Of a stretch of DNA of 64,000 nucleotides, positions 1 through 8,921 are shown in pieces. The notes below the pieces were generated by a model. That model did not search any database. It saw only the letters and a list, made by a program, of their open reading frames with translations, and was not told where the DNA came from. The stretch's first letter is position 1. Every line of letters begins with the position of its first letter. The stretch comes from CALDTK01 sp965215215 (GTDB lineage Bacteria > Bacteroidota > Bacteroidia > Chitinophagales > Saprospiraceae). The position numbers and the translations under genes were made by a program. The stretch is from NCBI GenBank assembly GCA_965215215.1, contig OZ244043.1:3906001-3970000 (forward strand), in the 5' to 3' direction.

Positions 1-95
1 GCGGCAAAGGCATCGAGCCAGCGCTGGTTGTCGGCAACGGTTGCGCGGGGGGGAGTGCGCGCGGTGGTGGAGTCGGTCACAGTGAGGGTAGGCAT
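1..95 (-). CDS. sufD: SufD N-terminus (partial, runs off the window start)
   Basis: The minus strand opens an ATG at 95, 10 nt after the sufC stop, and reads 31 codons to the window edge (starts MPTLTVTDS, ends near NQRWLDAFAA). A short polar N-terminus followed by an aromatic-rich RxWLDAF segment fits SufD, the scaffold partner of SufB and SufC in Fe-S cluster assembly. The call rests mainly on its place directly after sufB-sufC in the same direction, since the diagnostic beta-helix region lies outside the window. Confidence 0.75.
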   Translation of the reverse strand, partial: MPTLTVTDSTTARTPPRATVADNQRWLDAFA

Positions 96-105
96 CGTGG
101 GGGGC

Positions 106-867
<762 letters not shown>

Positions 868-904
868 GGACGGGTAGAAACGTGTAACTAGAAGATAGGG
901 GCAT

Positions 905-2350
905 TTAGCCCACGGAATGCTCGAGACTGATGGCGAGTAGTTTTTTCGCTTCGGCGGCGAACTCCATCGGGAGCTCCGCGAAGACCTCCTTGCAGTAACC
1001 GTTCACGATGGTGTTGAGTGCGTCCTCCTCGGAGAGCCCACGTTGCTTGAGGTAAAACATCTGGTCCTCCCCGATCTTCGACGTGGTGGCCTCGTGCTCC
1101 ACCTGCGCGGATTTATTATCGATCTCGAGGTAGGGGAAGGTGTGCGCACCGCACTTGTCGCCCATCAGGAGACTGTCGCACTGACTGAAGTTGCGAGCGT
1201 CCTCCGCTTTCGCTAAAACTTTAACTAGGCCGCGGTACGTGTTTTGGCTCCGGCCGGCGCTGATCCCCTTCGAGATGATCGTGGAGCGGGTGTGCTTGCC
1301 GATGTGTACCATCTTGGTGCCGGTGTCCGCCTGCTGCGCGTTGTTCGTCACGGCCACCGAGTAAAACTCGCCGACCGAGTAGTCCCCCTTGAGCACACAG
1401 CTCGGGTACTTCCAGGTGATCGCGGAGCCCGTCTCGACTTGCGTCCACGAGATCTTGGATTTGTAGCCGTCGCACAGACCACGCTTGGTGACGAAGTTGT
1501 AAATCCCGCCCTTGCCGTCCTTATCGCCGGGGTACCAGTTCTGTACGGTCGAGTACTTGATCTCGGCGCGCTCGTGCGCTACGAGTTCTACGATGGCGGC
1601 GTGGAGCTGATTTTCGTCGCGCTTGGGAGCGGTGCAGCCTTCCAGGTAACTGACGTAGCTACCGGGCTCGGCGATGATGAGCGTCCGCTCGAATTGGCCG
1701 GTGTTTTCCGCGTTGATTCGAAAATAGGTGCTCAATTCCATCGGGCACCGCGTGCCCTCCGGGATGTAGACGAAGCTCCCGTCCGAGAACACCGCCGAGT
1801 TGAGTGCCGCGTAGTAGTTATCCTTGGTGGGGATCACCGTACCGATGTACTTGCGTACGAGCTCCGGGTGCTCGCGTACCGCCTCGGAGAAGCTGCAGAA
1901 AATGATCCCGAGCTCGCCGAGTCGCTTTTTGTAGGTAGTCGTTACCGAAACGGAATCGATTACCGCATCTACCGCCACGCCGGCGAGCACCTTCTGTTCG
2001 GTGAGCGGGATCCCGAGCTTGTTGAACGTGGCCACGAGGTCGGGATCGACCTCGTCCATGCTGTTCAGCTTGGGTTTTTTGCGGGGCGCCGCGTAGTAGC
2101 TTATCGATTCGAAATCGACCGGATCGTAACGGACGTTGACCCACTTCGGCTCCTGCATGGCCCGCCACGTACGGTAGGCTTCGAGCCGGTATTCGAGCAG
2201 CCACGCCGGCTCGTCCTTCTTGGCGGAGATAAAGCGGACTACGTCCTCGTTGAGTCCCGGGGGCAAGGTATCGGTGTCGATATCGCTCGACCAGCCGTAC
2301 TTGTAATCAGAAGCGGCGTGCGCCTCCAGCAGTTCCATCGATTCGTCCAT
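905..2350 (-). CDS. sufB: SufB, Fe-S cluster scaffold subunit
   Basis: SufB is the scaffold on which the nascent Fe-S cluster forms within SufBC2D. The 481-residue protein has the SufB hallmarks: an N-terminal helical part, the GIIFCSFSEAVREHPEL segment, YIPEGTRCPMELSTYFRIN, the EGCTAP turn, and a C-terminal beta-helix with GDKCGAHTFPYLEI and VEHEATTSKIGEDQMFYL. I choose ATG at 2350 (MDESMELLE). The frame is open further upstream only through a TTG at 2377. A TACCTTTT box lies on the minus strand at 2384-2377 and may be the -7 element. One copy of the dispersed GTTTTNGCGNAAGC motif is inside the gene, encoding VLAKA. Confidence 0.96.
   Translation of the reverse strand: MDESMELLEAHAASDYKYGWSSDIDTDTLPPGLNEDVVRFISAKKDEPAWLLEYRLEAYRTWRAMQEPKWVNVRYDPVDFESISYYAAPRKKPKLNSMDEVDPDLVATFNKLGIPLTEQKVLAGVAVDAVIDSVSVTTTYKKRLGELGIIFCSFSEAVREHPELVRKYIGTVIPTKDNYYAALNSAVFSDGSFVYIPEGTRCPMELSTYFRINAENTGQFERTLIIAEPGSYVSYLEGCTAPKRDENQLHAAIVELVAHERAEIKYSTVQNWYPGDKDGKGGIYNFVTKRGLCDGYKSKISWTQVETGSAITWKYPSCVLKGDYSVGEFYSVAVTNNAQQADTGTKMVHIGKHTRSTIISKGISAGRSQNTYRGLVKVLAKAEDARNFSQCDSLLMGDKCGAHTFPYLEIDNKSAQVEHEATTSKIGEDQMFYLKQRGLSEEDALNTIVNGYCKEVFAELPMEFAAEAKKLLAISLEHSVG
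1206..1219 (-). repeat. GTTTTNGCGNAAGC dispersed motif, copy 1
   Basis: On the minus strand it reads GTTTTAGCGAAAGC. It lies in sense orientation within sufB, read as V-L-A-K-A. Loop GAAA, two-pair GC/GC stem. Confidence 0.75.
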
Positions 2351-2416
2351 AGCGCACCCTGTCGGCTGTTTGTACAAAAAGGTACGAATAGCGCGAAGGT
2401 TGTCATCCCGAGGGTA

Positions 2417-3454
2417 CTAACCCGGGATGTCCTCCAGGCACTTGTTGTCGAGTACGGTCACGCGGTCCGACTCGATACGGACGTAGCTGCTGTCTTTAAA
2501 ATCGGTCAGGTTGCGGATGAAGGTCTCCTTCGCGGTACCCGCCCACTGAGAGAGCTCCTCGCGGGACATCGGCCAGGGCTGCTGATCGAAGACTTTCTGA
2601 GCTCTGAGAAGCGTCATCGCGCACCGTTTGCGGACGCTCAGGTACGATTGGTCAACCATCCGGGAGTCGGCGTCGAGCAAACCCGAGGACAGGGCGCCCA
2701 GGAAGAGATGCGCGATGTTGGGGTTCGCGCGTAGGCGTTCCCCGACCACGGTGGCCGGCAAGTAGTCCACCTCGATGTCGGTGAGCGCGATGGTATCGTG
2801 CGCGTAGTTGCTCCTGGCGAGCATCTCCGGGTACCCGAACAGCTCCCCCGGTTTGAACACGTAGACGATTAGGGTCTTGCCGAAATTCGTGCTCATCTGG
2901 TGCTTGGCGAACCCCCGCCGCAGCACAAACACGTCGCGCACCCGCTCGTCCTCCCGGTACACGGCCTCCCCCCGCTTGTACGCCCTGGTAGCGCAACCTT
3001 CGAGCAAGCCGTCCATCGCCTCCCGCATGAGCTTGTCGCTCAGGAAGCCGTTCCACTTCGTAGGCACGCTCACCGCCCGCGTCCGCGATGCTTTGTGCAA
3101 CCGAACTTCGATTATTCGTAGCAGCTCGTCTTTGTAGAACGGCTTGGTCACGAAATCGTCGGCGCCGAGGTTCATCCCGCGACGTAAATCCTCTCGTTCG
3201 CTTTTCGCGGTTAAAAAAACGAATGGGATCGCGCAGGTATCGTCGCGTTTGGCCAAAATTTTAAGCACCCCGTAGCCATCGAGTTGCGGCATCATTACGT
3301 CGCACAGGATAAGGTCGGGCAGGTGAGCGATAGCCGCGCTGATGCCCTCTTTACCGTTAGTAACACTAATCGCTTCGTAGTCAGCGAGCTTCAAAATGTC
3401 CGCCACATTATCACGAACGTCGGGGTTATCCTCAATAACTAAGATTCGAGACAT
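2417..3454 (-). CDS. Response regulator with CRP/FNR-type output domain
   Basis: This 345-residue cytosolic regulator joins a CheY-like receiver (about residues 1-120, phospho-Asp D52 in LILCDVMMPQLDG, conserved TKPF lysine) to a cyclic-nucleotide-binding-like jelly roll (about 145-250) and a CRP winged helix-turn-helix (about 265-340, SREELSQWAGTAKETFIRNL). It is predicted to bind DNA when phosphorylated. It follows the PAS histidine kinase at 3476-4801 by 21 nt on the same strand, so the two very likely form a pair. Whether the effector pocket binds a nucleotide cannot be told from sequence. Targets are unknown. Confidence 0.9.
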   Translation of the reverse strand: MSRILVIEDNPDVRDNVADILKLADYEAISVTNGKEGISAAIAHLPDLILCDVMMPQLDGYGVLKILAKRDDTCAIPFVFLTAKSEREDLRRGMNLGADDFVTKPFYKDELLRIIEVRLHKASRTRAVSVPTKWNGFLSDKLMREAMDGLLEGCATRAYKRGEAVYREDERVRDVFVLRRGFAKHQMSTNFGKTLIVYVFKPGELFGYPEMLARSNYAHDTIALTDIEVDYLPATVVGERLRANPNIAHLFLGALSSGLLDADSRMVDQSYLSVRKRCAMTLLRAQKVFDQQPWPMSREELSQWAGTAKETFIRNLTDFKDSSYVRIESDRVTVLDNKCLEDIPG

Positions 3455-3475
3455 GACTAGAGGCTAAATGGTGAT

Positions 3476-4801
3476 TCAATCGATGGTATAGGGGAGGGCG
3501 TAGTCGAGCTCGATCGTTATCGTCGTACCCGCGCCCTCCTCGCTCACGACGGAGTGCTTGCCCCCCATAGCCTGCACGTAGCGCGAGACGATGTGTAATC
3601 CGAGTCCGGTACCCCTGATGTTCTCCGCGTTTCGCGCCCTAAAAAAGCGTTCAAAAAGTAAGGGGAGCTGGTTCGTGGGTATGCCTATCCCCTCGTCTTT
3701 TATCTGCAAGAACAAACGATCTTTCGCCCTGCGGACGATCACGTCGATAGCGCACCCGTCGCCGCTGTACTTGATGGCGTTGGAGATCAGGTTGGTGAGG
3801 ATTACCCGTAGCCCGTTCGCGCTCTGCCGGGTCAACGCATTTACCCCGTCGAACTGTAATTCTAGATCTTGACCGGGTTTGCATATCAGACTCATTTCGT
3901 CAACGAGGCTATTGATGAGCTCCTTGAGGTCAATCTCTTCGACACGGAGATCTTCGCCCTGCGCGTCGAGCTTTCCGAGTTGAAGGAAATCCTCGAGTAC
4001 GTTGTGCAGATACCCGATGCTCTCCCGAATTCGGCGGGTGTGCTTGAGCACGAGCTCGCTGGCGTCGGGACTTCCCATCTCGATGATCTCCACACTGGAG
4101 AGCATGGTCGTGAGGGGCGTTCGAAACTCGTGCGAGGCCATCTCGTGCGAGGCCATGCTCACGAAGCGTGAACGTAGCTCGCCCAACTCCCGCTCTTTGG
4201 CCAGTAGACCCTCCAGCTGATATTCGCGACGCTGGAGGGACAGGGAGATGACCTCGCGCTCCCGCAGTCCTTTAGCTAACTTTTGGTTGGCCACGGCGAG
4301 GTCGTTAACCGTAGCCTCCAGCAGCTGCGTACGCTGCGCCACGGCCGCTTCTAGACTCTGATTTTTCTCCCTGAGCTGCTCGTGGAGCGCGACGATCTCA
4401 CGGCGGGTCTGCCGGGCCCCCTCGAGGTTGTTGAGGATACAGGTGTAAAACTTGTGCTCGCCGTCGGAGACCTCCCGTACCGATACGCGGAACAGAAATT
4501 CTTCGCCATTCTGCTTGCGACCAACCGATTTCTGAGAGGAACCAATAATCGTGGTAACGTAGCTCCTCCGCTCACATTCTATCTTCTTCGTCTCCGCGAC
4601 TCTGTCCTCGTCGGTCATCAGGCAGGTAATGCTCTGGCCCAACAGCTGCTCGGCCTCGTAGCCGAACATAGCGCTGGCGGTCACGTTGACGTCCAGGATG
4701 ATCCCGACCTCGTTGAGGATCATTACCCCCTCGATTACCCCGTCCTGAATCGCATCGAGCTGACTCTGCAGAAAGTCTTGGGAGAGAAGGCTTGCGTTCA
4801 C
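3476..4801 (-). CDS. PAS-domain sensor histidine kinase with duplicated H-box
   Basis: This 441-residue protein has a PAS domain (about 15-130), a coiled-coil linker (about 135-210), an HisKA dimerisation helix, and a HATPase domain (N box NLISNAIKY, G1 DEGIGIP, G2 GTGLGLHIV). No transmembrane segment is evident, so sensing is probably cytoplasmic. The H-box reads ASHEMASHEFRTPL: five residues (MASHE) are repeated, giving His219 and His224, encoded by a perfect 15-bp tandem repeat at 4127-4156. His224 keeps the normal HEFRTP context. The start is GTG at 4801; a TATATTGC box at 4813-4806 lies only 4 nt before it. Partner: the receiver-CRP protein just downstream. Confidence 0.92.
   Translation of the reverse strand: MNASLLSQDFLQSQLDAIQDGVIEGVMILNEVGIILDVNVTASAMFGYEAEQLLGQSITCLMTDEDRVAETKKIECERRSYVTTIIGSSQKSVGRKQNGEEFLFRVSVREVSDGEHKFYTCILNNLEGARQTRREIVALHEQLREKNQSLEAAVAQRTQLLEATVNDLAVANQKLAKGLREREVISLSLQRREYQLEGLLAKERELGELRSRFVSMASHEMASHEFRTPLTTMLSSVEIIEMGSPDASELVLKHTRRIRESIGYLHNVLEDFLQLGKLDAQGEDLRVEEIDLKELINSLVDEMSLICKPGQDLELQFDGVNALTRQSANGLRVILTNLISNAIKYSGDGCAIDVIVRRAKDRLFLQIKDEGIGIPTNQLPLLFERFFRARNAENIRGTGLGLHIVSRYVQAMGGKHSVVSEEGAGTTITIELDYALPYTID
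4127..4156. repeat. Perfect 15-bp tandem duplication in a kinase H-box
   Basis: The unit CTCGTGCGAGGCCAT occurs twice in a row (4127-4141 and 4142-4156). It is in frame and adds the five residues MASHE to the phospho-acceptor motif of the histidine kinase. Confidence 0.97.
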
Positions 4802-4805
4802 GCAA

Positions 4806-4813
4806 GCAATATA
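4806..4813 (-). promoter_or_regulatory. Putative -7 box before the PAS kinase
   Basis: TATATTGC on the minus strand, 4 nt before the GTG start. It resembles the Bacteroidota TAnnTTTG element; no clear -33 element was seen. Confidence 0.35.
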
Positions 4814-4828
4814 TATTTTAGAATCTAC

Positions 4829-6268
4829 TTATGAGCGTTCTACCGTCTTAATCAAACTGTTAGCCGCGAGTCGGTCGTCGAGCTCCATACCGTTGAGGAT
4901 CGCGAGTTCCGCGTGGCGATCCGCCGGAATCCCGTTCGCCGTCAAAAAGGCGGCGAGGGTGGTCGCCTTATCGACCGTTCGGATCTTGATACGCTCGGGC
5001 TTGCGATCCAGGTACTTCGCCTCGTTCAGCTCTCGGAATGAGCCCGCCGGTTGGCGCAACACACCCGCGTAAGCCCGGGCCTTGTCCGCGACGGTTACCG
5101 AGAGAAATTGGTAGATACTGCCCGCGTACGCGATGAGGGTTGACTCGATACTCAAGGCCGGCTGTTGCTGTGACGCCGGCACTCGTGCGGCGACGACGTA
5201 GGCGTCGAGCCCGTTGATCTCCGTACCGCCCGCACTCGTCGCCTGGAGCTTGTACTGTTGCAAGAACGCTTGTGCCGCGGCTTCGGGACTGTCGCCCTGT
5301 GCGATGGCGAAGGAGACCATCGCGTCGCCCTCCGGCGAGCCGAGCTGTACCTGCTGCGGGCTATTGATCAGCTGCCAGCCGCTCGGTACGTCGAAGACGA
5401 ACTTTAGCTCCGGGTGGTAAAATCTACCGTTCTCCGTGTAGCCCTGCGCGGGATCCTCGCCGTAGAGTAACCCGTCGATCAGGTTGAGGTAGCGCTCGCG
5501 ACCCACTTCCGTTTCTTCCCCCGGTAGCTTCCGCTGCCACTCCGCGGCCAGCTCACGGACGTTCGCCTCCCGATTGACCGGGTTGGGGTGGGTACTCAAA
5601 AAATCGGGAACCTCGGCACCGGCGGCCTTTTGCAGCCGATCGATGGTCCGGAAGAAGCCCGCCATGTACTCCGCGTCGTAGCCCTGCTCGGTGGAGTACT
5701 CCACGCCGAGGGCATCGGCCTCGGTCTCCGCGTCGCGCCCGTACTTCAGGAAGAGCATCTGCATGCCTTGGTTGACGGACTCAAAGTTCTGGCGCACCGT
5801 GTTCGACGCCAGGGCACCGGCGATCATCCCCACCTGCGCCACCTGTTGCTTTCGGATCTGCTGCGCGGAGTGACGCGCGGTGACGTGACCTAGTTCGTGG
5901 CCGAGCACCCCCGCAAACTCCGCCTCGTTGTTGAAGTGCGCCAAAATTCCACGGGTGAAATACACGTACCCCCCGGGCACGGCGAAGGCGTTGACCACGT
6001 CCGAATCCACGATCTTGAACTCGTACGCCAGGTTCGGTCGGTGCGAGTCCTTCGCCATCTCCCCCCCGAGTCGCTGGATGAGGGCCTGCAGTTCGGCGTC
6101 CTCGTAAAGCCCCATGCTGGCCACGATCTGCGGGTCGCTCTGGGCCCCTAGCGCTAGCTCGGATTTCTCGCTGATGGCCAGCTGCCGCTTGCCGGTAACC
6201 GGATTTTTGACGCAGCTCGCCAGAAGCACCGATAGTAAGATTAAACTGCCTGTAAGTCTCGTGTACAT
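4829..6268 (-). CDS. M48-family zinc metalloprotease lipoprotein with C-terminal LysM-like domain
   Basis: The 479-residue protein starts at ATG 6268 with a lipoprotein signal (LLSVLLASC), so it should be anchored in an envelope membrane. The M48 catalytic motif HELGHVTARH is present, with the downstream glutamate in ETEADALGVEY. A FLSTHPNP segment follows. The C-terminal 60 residues (IKIRTVDKATTLAAFL to the end) look like a LysM fold, suggesting peptidoglycan contact. The family resembles BepA/YfgC-type proteases that clear misassembled outer membrane proteins; substrates here are unknown. A copy of the dispersed GTTTT motif sits 12 nt upstream of the start. A second M48 protein is encoded at 46648-47433. 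Confidence 0.9.
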   Translation of the reverse strand: MYTRLTGSLILLSVLLASCVKNPVTGKRQLAISEKSELALGAQSDPQIVASMGLYEDAELQALIQRLGGEMAKDSHRPNLAYEFKIVDSDVVNAFAVPGGYVYFTRGILAHFNNEAEFAGVLGHELGHVTARHSAQQIRKQQVAQVGMIAGALASNTVRQNFESVNQGMQMLFLKYGRDAETEADALGVEYSTEQGYDAEYMAGFFRTIDRLQKAAGAEVPDFLSTHPNPVNREANVRELAAEWQRKLPGEETEVGRERYLNLIDGLLYGEDPAQGYTENGRFYHPELKFVFDVPSGWQLINSPQQVQLGSPEGDAMVSFAIAQGDSPEAAAQAFLQQYKLQATSAGGTEINGLDAYVVAARVPASQQQPALSIESTLIAYAGSIYQFLSVTVADKARAYAGVLRQPAGSFRELNEAKYLDRKPERIKIRTVDKATTLAAFLTANGIPADRHAELAILNGMELDDRLAANSLIKTVERS

Positions 6269-6280
6269 ACTTCGAATTTC

Positions 6281-6294
6281 GCTTTCGCTAAAAC
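6281..6294 (-). repeat. GTTTTNGCGNAAGC dispersed motif, copy 2 (non-coding)
   Basis: GTTTTAGCGAAAGC on the minus strand, in the 74-bp divergent gap between the M48 gene and aroE, ending 12 nt before the M48 start codon. Confidence 0.75.
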
Positions 6295-6342
6295 CAGTAA
6301 CCCCTGTGCGGTTCAACGCCGTACCCTTACGTTCGCAAACGA

Positions 6343-7107
6343 ATGGTTAAGCTCGGCTTGGTGGGACGCACGCTCGGACACAGTTTCTCGCGCGGCTACT
6401 TCACCGAGAAGTTTACCTCCCTACAGCTCACCGGAAGCTACAGCTACGACAACTACGAGCTCGAGCGCATAGATCAGTTGCCGGCGGTTCTTCGCGGTAG
6501 CCCGGATCTGCTCGGACTCAACGTCACGATCCCCTACAAGCAGAGCGTGGTCGGCTTACTCGACGAGTTGCACGGCGCGGCGAGCGACCTGCGGACCGTC
6601 AATACCGTCGTCAGGCGCGAGAACGGGAGCCTGCACGGGTACAACACCGACGTACTCGGCTTCCGGGCGACCCTGGACAGTTTTGGCGAAAGCCTCCCCC
6701 GGGCGGCGGCGGCGATCGTGCTCGGTACCGGGGGCGCGAGTGCGGCGGTGGGCCACGTGCTCGCGGCGCTCGACCTACCTTACCGTTCCGTCAGCCGGGC
6801 CCCGGGCCCCGGGCAACTCGACTACGTAGCGCTCGCGAACGAAGCGACCACCGAGCCCCGGCTGTGGATCAACACGACGCCGGTGGGCACGGCACCGAAC
6901 ATCGAGCAACTACCGGCCGTGCCGATCGAGGTACTCGGGCGCGGACACGTGGTGATCGACCTCATTTACAATCCGAACGAGACCCGACTACTGCGGGAGG
7001 CGAGACTCCGCGGTGCGGCAACAGCCAACGGGCTTTTGATGTTACACCGACAAGCCGAGGCCGCCTGGGAGCTTTGGCAAGCGGAACTAATAGCGCGAGG
7101 AGTATGA
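6343..7107 (+). CDS. aroE: Shikimate dehydrogenase
   Basis: AroE reduces 3-dehydroshikimate to shikimate with NADPH in aromatic amino acid synthesis. The 254-residue protein has the substrate site GLNVTIPYKQ (catalytic Lys66), NTDVLGF (catalytic Asp103), the dinucleotide loop VLGTGGASAAV and the NTTPVG signature; length is normal. The proline dehydrogenase gene overlaps its stop by ATGA, so the two are probably co-translated. The ATG at 6343 lies shortly after a TACCCTTACG stretch. Confidence 0.96.
   Translation: MVKLGLVGRTLGHSFSRGYFTEKFTSLQLTGSYSYDNYELERIDQLPAVLRGSPDLLGLNVTIPYKQSVVGLLDELHGAASDLRTVNTVVRRENGSLHGYNTDVLGFRATLDSFGESLPRAAAAIVLGTGGASAAVGHVLAALDLPYRSVSRAPGPGQLDYVALANEATTEPRLWINTTPVGTAPNIEQLPAVPIEVLGRGHVVIDLIYNPNETRLLREARLRGAATANGLLMLHRQAEAAWELWQAELIARGV
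6680..6693 (+). repeat. GTTTTNGCGNAAGC dispersed motif, copy 3
   Basis: GTTTTGGCGAAAGC, followed by C, giving a three-pair GGC/GCC stem. Sense orientation in aroE, but read in another frame, as S-F-G-E-S. Confidence 0.75.
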
Positions 7108-8354
7108 CACGAGCCGGCCGACCGGAGCCTTCGGACTTTTTAGCCCGTCTCGCCCGGGATCCTGCACTCGGTGCCGGGCTCCCGGATTTCGCCGATACCG
7201 CCACCGCGTTCGCCGATAAATCCGATGCGGAACTCGCCCGCGTCGCGCGGTTGTACGGGGCGATGAACGAGCCCGCGCTCGTGCGCTTCGGCAGCGCATT
7301 CGGCGCCTGGGCCGTGCGCAACCGACTCCCCTTCGCGGAGCGGGCGGCACTAGCGACCATCTACAAGCAGTTCGTCGGCGGTCGCACCCTCCCCGAGGCG
7401 GCCGCGGCGGCCGATCGATTGGCCGCTTCCGGCGTCCTAACGATCCTCGATTACGGCGCCGAAGGCAAGAACGACGAGGAGTCGCACCGCCAAACGCTGG
7501 CCGACTGCCTCGAGTCCCTCACGTTCGCCGGCGGGCACCGCACCGTACCGGTGCTAAGCATGAAGGTGAGCGGTCTCGCCGACGACAAGTTGCTCGAGGC
7601 GATCAGCGAGACCCAGGACGTCGGGTACGGCCGGGAGCACGCCTACGCGAAACTGCTCGCGCGCCTCGACACCATTTGCTCCTACGGGGCCGAGCTGGGG
7701 GTGGGCCTGTACGTCGATGCGGAGGAGAGCTGGCTTCAGCCCGCGATCGACGAGGCGGTAATGGAGATGATGCTGCGGCACAACCGGGGCAAAGCCGTCG
7801 TTTTCAACACCTACCAGCTCTACCGCCACGAGTCGCTCGCCAATTTCGAGCGCGACCACGCGCGCTGCCGGGAAGCCGGAGTCGTCCTCGGCGCCAAGCT
7901 GGTGCGCGGTGCGTACATGGAGAAAGAGCGGGCCCGCGCCGCCGAGCTCGGCTACGAGAGCCCCATCCAAACCGATCGGGCGGCCACCGACCGCGACTTC
8001 GATCGGGCCGTGGAGTACGCGCTGGATCACATCGACGAGGTCAGCTTCTGTAACGCATCCCACAACCAGGCCTCGATCGAGCTCATGGCGCGGGGCATGT
8101 TGGAACGGCAACTCAACCCGGCGCACCCCCACGTGATGTTCTGCCAACTCTACGGCATGAGCGATAACCTAACCTACAACCTATCGGCGGCCGGGTACCG
8201 CGTGAGCAAGTATATGCCCTACGGACCGGTGCGGGACGTGGTCCCTTACCTCGTACGCAGAGCACAGGAGAACACGAGCGTTACGGGCGACGCGAGTCGG
8301 GAGCTACAACTGGTCCGCCAGGAGCTCAGGCGCCGGGCGGGAGCACCAGGCTGA
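7104..8354 (+). CDS. Proline dehydrogenase (flavin-dependent)
   Basis: This enzyme oxidises proline to pyrroline-5-carboxylate with FAD, feeding electrons to the quinone pool. The 416-residue single-domain protein has PRODH barrel motifs: VLSMKVSGLA, GLYVDAEESW, VFNTYQLYRHESL, LGAKLVRGAYMEKER, and the C-terminal YMPYGPVRDVVPYLVRRAQEN that holds substrate-binding arginines. There is no aldehyde dehydrogenase half, so it is a monofunctional PutB-like form. The start ATG at 7104 overlaps the aroE stop (ATGA). Its 3' end overlaps the convergent maf gene by 29 bp. Confidence 0.93.
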   Translation: MTRAGRPEPSDFLARLARDPALGAGLPDFADTATAFADKSDAELARVARLYGAMNEPALVRFGSAFGAWAVRNRLPFAERAALATIYKQFVGGRTLPEAAAAADRLAASGVLTILDYGAEGKNDEESHRQTLADCLESLTFAGGHRTVPVLSMKVSGLADDKLLEAISETQDVGYGREHAYAKLLARLDTICSYGAELGVGLYVDAEESWLQPAIDEAVMEMMLRHNRGKAVVFNTYQLYRHESLANFERDHARCREAGVVLGAKLVRGAYMEKERARAAELGYESPIQTDRAATDRDFDRAVEYALDHIDEVSFCNASHNQASIELMARGMLERQLNPAHPHVMFCQLYGMSDNLTYNLSAAGYRVSKYMPYGPVRDVVPYLVRRAQENTSVTGDASRELQLVRQELRRRAGAPG

Positions 8355-8910
8355 TTCGGTCTCCGAGTAGCTCGATCACCTCCACGGTGGGCAGCCCCAT
8401 CACGTTCGAATACGAGCCCTCGATGCGGTTCACTTTCGCCCATCCCCACCAATCCTGAATGCCGTAGGCCCCGGCCCGGTCGAGGGGTGGATAGTGCTTC
8501 ACGTAGTAGTCTATCTCCGCGTCGCTAGCCTCGCGGAAGCTAACCTCCGTACTTACGGCGCGAACCACTTCCCCGCGTGTACTGAGTAGACAAATGCCCG
8601 TCGTTACGCGGTGTGTTTTGCCGGAGAGCGCCCACAACATCTCCCGCGCTTCCGCTAAATCTCGGGGCTTACCGAAAAGACGATCGCCCAGGATTACCAC
8701 GCTGTCCGCCGTCAGGATCAGCGTCTCGGGGTCCAGCCACCCCGCCGCGGCGGTCGCCTTTAGCTTCGCCAGGTAGGGCGCCACCTCCGCGAGCGGGAGA
8801 CCGTCCGGATAGACCTCCTCCACGCGGGGTACCCGCACCTCGAAGGGGATATCGAGCGCCCGGAGGAGCTGGCTACGGCGCGGGCTACCGCTGGCGAGAA
8901 GAAGTTTCAT
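8326..8910 (-). CDS. maf: Maf-family nucleotide pyrophosphatase
   Basis: Maf/YhdE proteins hydrolyse dTTP/UTP or modified nucleotides to monophosphates. The 194-residue protein begins with the family signature LLLASGSPRRSQLL and has TADSVVILGDRLFGKP and GAYGIQDWWGWAKVNRIEGSYSNVMGLP. Length is typical. It is the last gene of a kdsC-ubiA-maf operon on the minus strand (11 nt after ubiA), an arrangement I recognise from other Bacteroidota. Confidence 0.95.
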   Translation of the reverse strand: MKLLLASGSPRRSQLLRALDIPFEVRVPRVEEVYPDGLPLAEVAPYLAKLKATAAAGWLDPETLILTADSVVILGDRLFGKPRDLAEAREMLWALSGKTHRVTTGICLLSTRGEVVRAVSTEVSFREASDAEIDYYVKHYPPLDRAGAYGIQDWWGWAKVNRIEGSYSNVMGLPTVEVIELLGDRISLVLPPGA

Positions 8911-8921
8911 AAGCGTCCAGA

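Noticed and set aside
1244..2734. Long plus-strand ORF of 496 codons
   Set aside because: It lies antisense to sufB and the receiver-CRP gene; its codons mirror those genes and it has no recognisable domain.
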